A stretch of 64,000 nucleotides of DNA from Arthrobotrys musiformis (Eukaryota > Ascomycota > Orbiliomycetes > Orbiliales > Orbiliaceae): positions 3,286,001 to 3,350,000 of the forward strand of contig JAVHJL010000001.1 of the NCBI GenBank assembly GCA_036971715.1. The letters are read 5' to 3'. The notes beneath the pieces are model-generated. The model saw only the letters and a list, made by a program, of their open reading frames with translations. It made no database searches and had not been told where the DNA came from. Made by a program: the position numbers and the translations under genes. How positions within the stretch are numbered: position 1 is the first letter of the stretch; each line of letters begins with the position of its first letter. This document shows positions 56,537 to 64,000 of this stretch, one piece after another.

Positions 56537-57728
56537 ATGCCTTCCTCCCGTGATTGGGAGAAGAAGGTCGACGATGTCAGGCCTTCCAAATCGTAAGTAC
56601 CGTCTCTGCCTTCTGCTCCTATCTGATATCAAACCCCCGTTTGCCCGGCCCTTTCCGTCTATTACATCGACCCTTCTATATGATGACATTGATAAACAAA
56701 TGGGAATCTCTCCGAGAAATTAAGAGTGTGGAGAACAATATTTATTTGTTACAATCTGATGCATACCTCTCATCTTACCCTTGTCGTATAATATACTATC
56801 GCTCGTGCGATCTAGTGCTAACGGGGTCTATAACAGAGATATGAACACGATGGTCATGAACTACCTCATCATCGGAGGCTACCCATCCGCAGCCAAAAAG
56901 TTTGCCCAGGAAGCGGGCATCCAGTCGCAGATTGACTTGACTTCGATTGAGAAGAGGAATCAAATATGCACTTCCATCCATCACGGCAATATCAAGTCTG
57001 CGATCGAGCTGATCAATGACTTCGAGCCCGAGGTAAATAAATCCACTCCTCCCTAGTTGAATTCTGTCGCGTCTCGAGATATTACGATGATGAAAAAACC
57101 TTTTCATGCACCACTCTCAGAGGTCTTCGGACCTCGATGATGAGTAACAACACCAAAACACTTCAGTTCTCAAGCTGAGTTTTATCTCGTGGAATTACCT
57201 TTCCTATCCACCGCATATAACCATGATCTTTTCTTCGTGTTTCTTATGGACTAACGATCTTGGTTGTTAAAACAGCTACTGGAATCGCACCCGAGCCTCC
57301 ACTTCGCTCTCCTGCGTCTCCAACTCATCGAACTGATCCGTGTTAGCATGGAAGACAATGATATCGGGCCTGCTCTGACTTTTGCTCAAGATTATCTCGC
57401 GCCTCGAGCACCCCAGTACCCGGAATTCCTCAGGGATCTGGAGCATACGATGGCCTTGCTATGTTTCCCACCAGACCAACTGTCGCCGCCATTGGCGAAG
57501 CTGCTGGATCCAGATATGAGGAAACAAGTCGCCAGCCTGGTGAACGAAACCATTCTTCAATCCCAGGAAGTGTTCCCTGAACCCAAAGTCAAGAGTTTGG
57601 TGAGATTGAGGGCTTGGGTCGAGGCCAAGGCTGCACAGAGTGAGTCGGAAAGATTGAGGAGTATCCCACACCTTGATCTGGGCCTGGTTGCTCCTAGAGG
57701 AGAGTTTCCCGAACCTAGCAAGCTGTAG
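56537..57728 (+). CDS. GID8: GID/CTLH ubiquitin-ligase scaffold subunit Gid8
   Basis: Core scaffold of the GID/CTLH E3 complex that degrades gluconeogenic enzymes in yeast. Exons 56537-56592, 56837-57032, 57276-57728; 234 residues. N-terminus MPSSRDWEKKVDDVRPSKSD leads to a LisH motif (MNTMVMNYLIIGGYPSAAKK), then a CTLH motif (IEKRNQICTSIHHGNIKSAI, ELINDFEPELLESHPSLHFA) and a CRA domain (LRLQLIELIRVSMEDNDIGP, ALTFAQDYLAP, FLRDLEHTMALLCF). Length and order match the family. Both introns are about 243 nt, four times the local norm. The second contains a C/D-box snoRNA listed separately. An exon 1 alternative using MADTVASRPPSRRLQ and a donor at 56532 is possible but gives a worse family fit. 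Confidence 0.92.
57075..57189 (+). ncRNA. Intron-hosted C/D-box snoRNA with an 18S-complementary guide
   Basis: Lies inside GID8 intron 2 (57033-57275). Terminal stem CGAGATA (57075-57081) pairs perfectly with TATCTCG (57183-57189). Box C ATGATGA at 57087-57093, internal C' ATGATGA at 57137-57143, box D CTGA at 57175-57178, and a degenerate D' CTCA at 57116-57119. Between D' and C' is a perfect hairpin, GAGGTC-TTCG-GACCTC (57120-57135). The stretch CATGCACCAC (57105-57114) next to D' is complementary to GTGGTGCATG, part of the universally conserved 18S rRNA segment GGTGGTGCATGGCCG. The base five positions from D' pairs with a G there, consistent with a 2'-O-methylation guide of the yeast snR40 / human U32 site; that match is inference. 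The D-box guide target is not identified. Confidence 0.75.
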
Positions 57729-58463
57729 GGCTCCGCGATACATAGTTTTTCCGTTTGTTCATTCGCTTCTATTTCTTTCTTTGATTATCTTCACGGTTTT
57801 GCGGTGGAGTTTTCTGGGAGGGCCTTCACATTTATTTTGGCAACGGGGGTGGCTTGGTGCCTTCCTCCCTTTCCTTAATCTTTCCTACCTCTTTTTTTCT
57901 TCCTCCCTTTTCACCTTTTTCTTTTTCTCAATGGGCTCCGGCGGCGTTCGTCATCATGATACTTTTACCACATATACTCTTACGAGAGGGGGCTTGGGAC
58001 AACGGAGCGGGAACGGTTTTTATCTTTAGCAGACTGGCGATACGAAAGGGAACTTTTTTCATTTTTTTTTTTCAAACTTTTGCGGGTGGTGGTGCTTCGA
58101 TACATTGCGCGAGGAGTTATTGCCCTTTTTTTGATATTGCTTTCCTTTTTATATTCTTTCGGTACACATGATGATAGCCTTCATAGATTGAATGGATGGA
58201 CGGACGGATGAACGAATGGGTGAATGGGTGTAATACAATTCAATGAACGATTACAATGAGCAATCGATAATTTCCCTCTGATGAGCCTGAAGTATTTCAA
58301 TGAAGCTGTGATGTCTATGATAATTGTTATTTTATAGGCGATGCCGCAGTGTCTTGGCAGCCGCATTACCGAAGCTCTTGTCGCTAAATAATTTTTTTTC
58401 TCTTCACCTTCGCATTCTGCGCCAGACCCATAAACCTTTTACCTCTAACAACCACGACCAAAC
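57729..58463. other. Intergenic: GID8 3' region and ESF2 promoter
   Basis: 735 bp, T-rich (57770-58170). No coding signal. GAATGGATG-type short repeats at 58185-58232. Confidence 0.55.
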
Positions 58464-59660
58464 ATGCCTTCTCGAGCCCGTGCGAGCGATTGGATGCGCA
58501 CTGCCAGCGAAGACGAAGATGATGTCGCTCGTGACTATTCCTCGGAAGAAGATCAGAGAACTCGGGTTTCGAGACCTACCAAACGGCGACGATTATCGCA
58601 ATCCGAGGATGATGAAGATGAGGAGGAAGATGAAAACGATGTCTCCGAAGACGAGGAGGTTCAGCGACCTACCGGTGGGAAGAAGAGGAAGCAGCGGGTA
58701 CCTTCCGAAGACGAAGACGAAGAAGACGAAGATCTAGACGACATGGACATCGACGACGACGACGAAGACGATGAGGACGAAGCAGAACGCTCCCTCCCAG
58801 CTCTAGGCTCCATCCCGCTCAAGAAATCCACAACCCCATCCACAAAACTCGAATCCCTCAACATCACCGACCCAACCCACTTGAAACGCCTAACCCCAGC
58901 TCAACTCGCCATCTCTAAAACCACCCTGAAAAAGACAGGAGTCCTCTACCTCTCCCGCATCCCACCGTACATGTCCCCCCCGCAGATCCGCCACCTCCTC
59001 ACCCCCTTCGGCACCATAAACCGCATCTTCCTCTCCCCCGAGCCACCACACATCTACCAAAAGCGCCTGAAGAACGGTGGTAACAAGAAACGCCAGTTCA
59101 CCGAAGGCTGGGTCGAGTTCGTGAAGAAGAAGGATGCGAAGTGGTGCGCTGAGAGTTTGAACGCCCAGCAGGTCGGCGGCAAGAAGGGCGGTTGGTGGTA
59201 CGACGATGTGTGGAATTTGAAGTACTTGAGTGGGTTCAAATGGGGTGATTTGACGGAACAGATCGGTATGCCTCTTCTCTCTCACATTTATATATATATA
59301 TGTATGTATTTAAGATGATGTGCTAATTGGATTGTTACAGCAAACGAAAATGCGGCACGACAAGCCCGTCTTCGGGCAGAGATCTCACAAGCGACGAGGG
59401 AGAACAAGACATACATCAGGAACGTGGAACGTGCGAAGATGGTGGAGAATATGCAAGCTGCTGCGAAGGAGAAGCGGAAGGCCGCCGATACCGATGATAC
59501 CGGCGCTCCAGAAGTTGCTGCTGCTCCTACCAATGAGAAGGATAGGATTAGGAGAACATTCAGGCAGAGGACTACGGTCACAAAGAGCCTCAAGGCTGGC
59601 GAGAAGGGTAAGGCGGAGAAGTCTGATGCTATGAAGAAGCTTTTGGGCGCAGTGTTTTAA
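58464..59660 (+). CDS. ESF2: Pre-rRNA processing factor Esf2 (ABT1 homologue)
   Basis: Nucleolar RNA-binding protein of the small-subunit processome; in yeast it stimulates the helicase Dbp8 and is needed for early 18S cleavages. Exons 58464-59265 and 59341-59660; 373 residues. The N-terminal 115 residues are an acidic/basic disordered tail (SEDDEDEEEDENDVSEDEEV, RPTKRRRLS). The core is an atypical RRM: GVLYLSRIPPYMSPPQIRHL, LLTPFGTINRIFLSPEP, FTEGWVEFVKKKDAKWCAES and WWYDDVWNLKYLSGFKWGDL. The C-terminal part is a long charged helix (ENAARQARLRAEISQATREN, YIRNVERAKMVENM) ending RRTFRQRTTV. These blocks match Esf2/ABT1. Converges on NMD3. Confidence 0.92.
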
Positions 59661-59984
59661 TATCGAGATACCCAATTTCAAAAAAAAGTTATCTACGGCC
59701 GAGGAATTATCTTTCGAGTATCAATCCGTGAATTTCCCTTTAATAATCCTCAAGAAGTAATTTGTAAAACAAACTTTTGGTATTCAGTGATGATGTATAT
59801 AAGTACACAGTGATATCATATCAGATCATAGAAAAGTACCATATAAGTAAACCCCCATTCGCGCCGTTGAACCCCTTATGCAGCATGTGCAACCCGCCTA
59901 AAATGAAAAAAAACCGAACAAATGCTGCAATCCCGAAAGATATAAAACAACTTGACCCAAAAAAGCGGAAAAATAGAGAACAAC
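59661..59984. other. Convergent intergenic region ESF2 / NMD3
   Basis: 324 bp between two stop codons; AT-rich, presumed 3' UTRs only. Confidence 0.6.
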
Positions 59985-61787
59985 CTACAGCTGCTCGTCA
60001 TTCACCGTCAAGTTGTCCATATCATCCAGCAATTCATCCACGTTAATATCGGGTATGCTATCATTCTCGCCATCGTCCGTCTCGCCATCCACATCCATAG
60101 CACCGCTCTCAGCCGTCTCGATACCCTCCATCTTGCCGGCTCCTCGGGGTTTATTGGATTTATACAGCGCCAAGGTCTGTCTCAACTCCTCGTCTTCCTC
60201 CACATCCCGCATGAACATCTCAAATTCTCTCTCCATCTTCTCTTGGTCGGCCTTCTTGGGTAGTAGCTCTCCCTCATCCTTAGCCATACGCTTGAGCTTC
60301 CAGTTTCTGGTCTTATGCTTCTTACGACGCGGGTAGTGTTTCTTGACCAGGATAACCTCAGGTATCCTGCTAGCATCGTAACGTTCGATTTCTTCAAAGT
60401 TTTTGTCGTTGAAGACGGTACCGGAGAGGAAGTAACCCATCACCGAGTCACCGGGGTGGAGGACGGCTCCGAGATGCGTGCGTATCAGATATGTATCCTC
60501 CGACACTCCCATATCGCTGGCCTTTGCGACTGTGGCATCCGCTAGGACATGACGACCCTTCGTGGGTCCGAGAGGCTCGATATCGAGGACGATGAACTCC
60601 GTCAATACCGATGCATCTGCGATACTTCCGAACGGCGCACGCCAGTAGACTGGAGTTGCGATCTCACAGGTCTGGAGGGTGTTAGGATCGATGTAGTGTG
60701 TTGCATTTCCAACCTTATTGCACAAAACTATCGGGTTTATGTTTCCCAAGCTCTTCGCCAGCTTCATGGGGAGTGCGACGAGGTCGTCCTTGCAGATGGG
60801 GATTAACTCGACGGAGTATGTGAATTTGAAGCTCTTGGTGGAGGTGTGGATATCCTGGGAGATAAGTTCCTCGGATTTCTTGGTTTTGATGGGGGCTACG
60901 GAGCCGAGGAAGTCGAGCATCTTCTGGGCATGGGTACGCTGGAGGAAGAAGAAGTCCAGGCCGTCTTTGACTTCCCTGATGTTGATGCAGTCGCGGTGGG
61001 CGTTGTGTTTGAGAATTAACTGTTCCAGCCATCTGTGACCCCACATACGTTAGTTCTCAGCTTCCAAGGAGTTAAGCAGAGAAAGCGGACTTACAAGAAT
61101 GTTCTCTTGTGCGAGACCTTCTGTCGCATTTGGATGCATGCTCTCCAGGTGTTTGCAGTATAAGACTTGGCGCAATCCGGGCACTGTTGGTAAGCCACCA
61201 CATATTCAACCTCGAAAGACTGTTGTAAAATAGTCTTCTCAAAAGCCTATAACATTACCAAATAATTAGCCCCGTTAATCCTCAAACAACCACTGGTCTG
61301 TGAATCAGTGCGGATGTGGATACATACCTCCTGCTGCACAGTAATCTTAACCTTCACACGTCTACTATGCGGTTCCGTCCAAATAAAACTCGCATCAATA
61401 ATCCTAACTTTACTCAAACCCCTCAACTTCCTCAAACACAACGCCAAAAGCTCCCTGGACTCGGGAGCGGCGGTAATCCAGTGCTGTGGGGGTTGCAGGA
61501 AACGATCGCAACCACGGCAGAAGTGAAGGGTGGCTTCCCGCTGGACACCCTCGGAGATATCGATGGTGGTTTTAATGCAGTCGTAGCACATGGCCAGGCC
61601 GGAAGTTCCGTCCATGGGGACACCGCAGTTGCAGCATAGGACCCTGTTTGACGTCATGGTTAGCTATTTCGTCTTATTCTTCTCATTTTTTACCCATCGC
61701 CGGTGGGATGGTGGGGTGGAGGGGTTCGTACGTAGCTCCGCCTGTTGGAGCGGTCTGCTGGAGGGGGACTGGCAGGTCGACCTCCAT
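59985..61787 (-). CDS. NMD3: 60S ribosomal subunit export adaptor Nmd3
   Basis: Binds nascent 60S subunits and recruits the exportin Crm1 for nuclear export. Exons on the minus strand: 61787-61732, 61643-61328, 61246-61095, 61032-59985; 523 residues, normal length. N-terminal zinc-binding region with CCNCGVPMDG, MCYDCIKTTIDI, HFCRGCDRFLQPPQHW and CPDCAKSYTANTWRACIQMR. Core blocks: QLILKHNAHRDCINIREVKD, GLDFFFLQRTHAQKMLDFLG and LADATVAKASDMGVSEDTYL. The C-terminal tail is acidic and rich in hydrophobic residues (INVDELLDDMDNLTVNDEQL), consistent with a leucine-type nuclear export signal. Shares a 357-bp divergent promoter with NOP53. Confidence 0.96.
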
Positions 61788-62144
61788 GGCGTATTATTTT
61801 AAAACTAATATTTTCTACGGTAAGAATATTTTATATTTGATAGATGAGAGGTGAGGTTGAGAAAAAAGTTGGAGATGGAGGGGTTTATAAGCAGTGGCGG
61901 AGAGGTGTTGAAGGTCTGTTGGATTTGTCACCCGCAAAAAATGGAGAAAGAGAAAAAAAAAAAAAATTTAAAAAAAAAAAAAACTGGAGCTACAGAAATT
62001 GGTCATCGACACGAGGTCGCCCGCCAAAACTTTTTTTCTCTTCCTTTCTCGCTTCTTTTTTGCGACAGGGTCTCTTCTATTTTCGAAAACTCATCAACTA
62101 CTCGATTGATTTCACGGGAATAATATCGACATTCACTATTTACA
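61788..62144. promoter_or_regulatory. Divergent promoter NMD3 / NOP53
   Basis: 357 bp between start codons of two 60S-assembly genes. Contains an interrupted A-rich tract (61953-61984), which on the other strand is a poly-T stretch of the kind common in fungal ribosome-biogenesis promoters. No specific factor site is claimed. Confidence 0.5.
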
Positions 62145-63578
62145 ATGGCTGCTGTTGTCGCCGCACCGAAGGCGCAGACGTCGAGGAAGGGCAAGAAGGC
62201 CTGGCGCAAGAATGTCGATATCACAGAAGTCACCACGGGTCTCGACCAGGTCCGCACCGAAATCATCCAAGGGTACAACTAAACCAATCTTCTACTACTC
62301 ATCCAGTCGTAATTATGATTCATAGCTAAATCCTCAAAAAAATAATTTAGTGGTATCATCGCCGAAAAGGCCGACGCAGACCTCTTCACAGTCGATACCA
62401 CCGGCTCGACCAATATCCGCCAAAAACACTTTCGCGAAGTTAAGCCGTTAAAGGTCGATGAGATTCTTAACGCTAGAAGTTCTGTGCCTGCACTTATAAA
62501 CCCAAAGAAGCGGGCGGGTCCCAGTGGGATAGAACTTGGCGATGGTATACTGCCGGTTAAGAAGCATAGGAAGAATGGGGTGTCGCATAAAGATCTAGAG
62601 AGGCTGCGAAGGATCGCATATGGTGGCGAAGATGCTAAGGACGGCGTCAAGACGGCTAAGGCTTCCGAGGGCCAGGATTTATACGATCCATGGGGCGATA
62701 TCGTACCTGATGCAGAGGGAACAGCGGCCAAGATGGATAAACTTACATTCGTCGAAAAGCCAAAGAAGCTGGCTGCACCGGCAACGATCAAACATGCACC
62801 GATCGGAATTACAAAAGAGGGCGAGGAGGCTGTACCTGCAGTGAGACTTCCGGACCCGGGTATCTCCTACAACCCAGATTTCCAGACATGGGACGACTTG
62901 CTTTCGCGGGAAGGCGAGAAGGAAATAGAATTGGAAAAGAAGAGAATAGAGTATGCGGAACAGGAAAAGAAAATCCTCGCACTCGCAGATATCGAGGATG
63001 AAGACGAAGAGGAGGAAGAAAGTGAAGAAGAAGAATCAGATGAAGAAGGCGAAGAGGGAGAAGGCAAGGCTGTTAAGAAAAAGCCACAGAGAAAAACACC
63101 GGCGCAGAGGAACAAAGTTAAGAGAAGAAAGGAAGCGGAACGCTTAGCAAGACACCAGGCCAAAACCGAGGTTCAAAAGCAACAGCTACAGTCTCTGAAG
63201 GAATTAAGAAAGAACTTGGGCGTCACTTTGAAGGAGAGGGCGGTTGCGAAACGAACAGCGCTGACACCCGCCAAGCGTCTGGTCAGGCGGAGAAAGTTCG
63301 ACAAGTCGCTGTGGGTTTTCATTTCTTAAACTAAAATTTTTCGATTCTCTACTAATAATAGCTTATGATATAGGATGCCACAAGCCCCACTTGAGCTACA
63401 ATTACCGGAGGAATTAGCAGACTCGCTAAGAAGGCTAAAACCTGAGGGGAACCTGTTGCGGGATAGATACAGGAACTTGCGTGAACGTGGTGTAATCGAA
63501 ACGAGAGCCAACACCCAGCAAAAGAAAGCGAAGAAGAAGATCACAGAGAAGTGGAGCTACAAGGACTGGAAACCTTAG
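62145..63578 (+). CDS. NOP53: 60S ribosome biogenesis factor Nop53
   Basis: Late nucleolar 60S assembly factor that brings the exosome and Mtr4 to the 7S pre-rRNA. Exons 62145-62272, 62351-63310, 63374-63578; 430 residues. Start MAAVVAAPKAQTSRKGKKAW leads to the conserved RKNVDITEVTTGLDQVRTEI, then LFTVDTTGSTNIRQK; the LFxVDTxG block matches the arch-interacting motif that binds Mtr4. Middle blocks: YDPWGDIVPD, PDPGISYNPDFQTWDDLLSR. Then an acidic run and a basic run (KTPAQRNKVKRRKEAERLAR), and the C-terminal blocks LPEELADSLRRLKPEGNLLR, DRYRNLRERGVIETR and KWSYKDWKP. All are typical of Nop53/GLTSCR2. Converges on the ESF1 gene. Confidence 0.94.
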
Positions 63579-63796
63579 TGGATTTGATTACTTTTACCTT
63601 TCGCTGTATATTATATCATATCTTGCAACTTATGGCAATTGCGACTTTTTATAATTCACTGGCCGGGATGGTCTTGAGGGACGCTTTAGCAATCACTGAA
63701 CTGGGTTCCGATAACTTTTGTATTACCAAATACCTGGTATAACAAGTAATCCTCAAACGCCATATAGTACAATGTCTTACATAGATACATATACTT

Positions 63797-64000
63797 CTAC
63801 TTACGTCGCTTCTTTTTACCATCCGAAGGCTCGTCGTTGGCTCTTCTCTTCCTCCTCTCCTCCATAACCTTCTCCATTGCCTGTGTTTTCTTGTATCTCG
63901 GGTTTGTAGGATCAATAGCAAATTCGGTCTTTTCGTAGATGGCTGCGAATCTGGAATCGTTCACGTCCATCTTGTAGTCGTCTTGCAATCCCTCAGCCTC
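63797..64000 (-). CDS. ESF1: Pre-rRNA processing protein Esf1, C-terminal end (5' part outside window)
   Basis: Only the last 67 codons are visible, running off the right edge. The visible part is the NUC153 domain: DYKMDVNDSRFAAIYEKTEF, then AIDPTNPRYKKTQAMEKVME and a basic tail (ERRKRR, GKKKRRK). NUC153 occurs in Esf1 and in Enp2/NOL10. The DPTNPxxKKTxAM spacing is that of Esf1, which acts in early 18S rRNA processing, but I cannot exclude another NUC153 protein from the fragment. It is tail-to-tail with NOP53, 218 bp apart. Confidence 0.75.
   Translation of the reverse strand, partial: EAEGLQDDYKMDVNDSRFAAIYEKTEFAIDPTNPRYKKTQAMEKVMEERRKRRANDEPSDGKKKRRK

Noticed and set aside
56593..56836. 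Second snoRNA candidate in GID8 intron 1, with ATGATGA at 56681-56687 and CTGA at 56756-56759.
   Set aside because: No terminal stem joins the two boxes and no guide with recognisable rRNA complementarity was found. Intron length alone is not enough.
1..64000. Biosynthetic gene cluster, prophage-like or mating-type region.
   Set aside because: No PKS, NRPS, terpene cyclase, P450 cluster, mating-type factor or transposase ORF is present; nearly all recognisable genes are housekeeping.

Overview
This window is nuclear DNA of a filamentous ascomycete (Pezizomycotina). The evidence is short spliceosomal introns (mostly 55-110 nt, GT...AG, often with a CTAAC/CTGAC-like branch site), a Dcl1-type Dicer, the fungal two-subunit IPC synthase factor Kei1, a fungal CAD protein with a decayed dihydroorotase domain, and PEX12, SYO1 and URK1 of fungal type. 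High intron density (ten exons in URK1, nine visible in Dicer, eight in CAD), intergenic regions of 1-6 kb and abundant homopolymers and microsatellites would fit an early-diverging class such as Orbiliomycetes or Pezizomycetes. That placement is inference. Gene models were rebuilt exon by exon; in each complete model the exon lengths sum to a whole number of codons.

Layout. 1-7 kb: 3' part of a Dicer-like gene (+) converging on KEI1 (-). 7-16 kb looks empty but holds a four-exon Ragulator/EGO subunit of LAMTOR5/HBXIP type (-) and a weaker small-gene candidate (-), followed by repeat-rich DNA. 16-25 kb: SYO1 (+) converging on RPN1 (-), then a MATE transporter (-). 25-29.5 kb: gene-poor, with one small Cys-rich protein (+). 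29.5-33.2 kb: a DUF202 membrane protein (+), a METTL4-like MT-A70 methyltransferase (-) and PEX12 (+). 34.5-42 kb: the 2305-residue CAD gene (+). 43-47.8 kb: a 1496-residue low-complexity protein (-) of unknown function. 50-51.7 kb: ATP17 (-) and the NDUFS4-type complex I subunit (+), divergent. 52-54 kb: URK1 (-). 54.8-57.7 kb: MAK32-like (+) and GID8 (+). 58.5-64 kb: ESF2 (+), NMD3 (-), NOP53 (+) and the 3' end of ESF1 (-).

Themes. Ribosome assembly dominates (SYO1, ESF2, NMD3, NOP53, ESF1), and a C/D-box snoRNA with an 18S-complementary guide sits in a GID8 intron. Protein turnover is represented by RPN1, GID8 and the peroxisomal ligase PEX12. Pyrimidine supply is represented by CAD (de novo) and URK1 (salvage). 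Respiration is represented by ATP17 and NDUFS4 on one 271-bp divergent promoter. No transposon ORF, tRNA, rRNA or CRISPR was found. The least explained items are the snoRNA, the two small genes at 13.2-13.9 and 27.4 kb, the long low-complexity protein, and a 67-bp insertion-like element at 26.6 kb.
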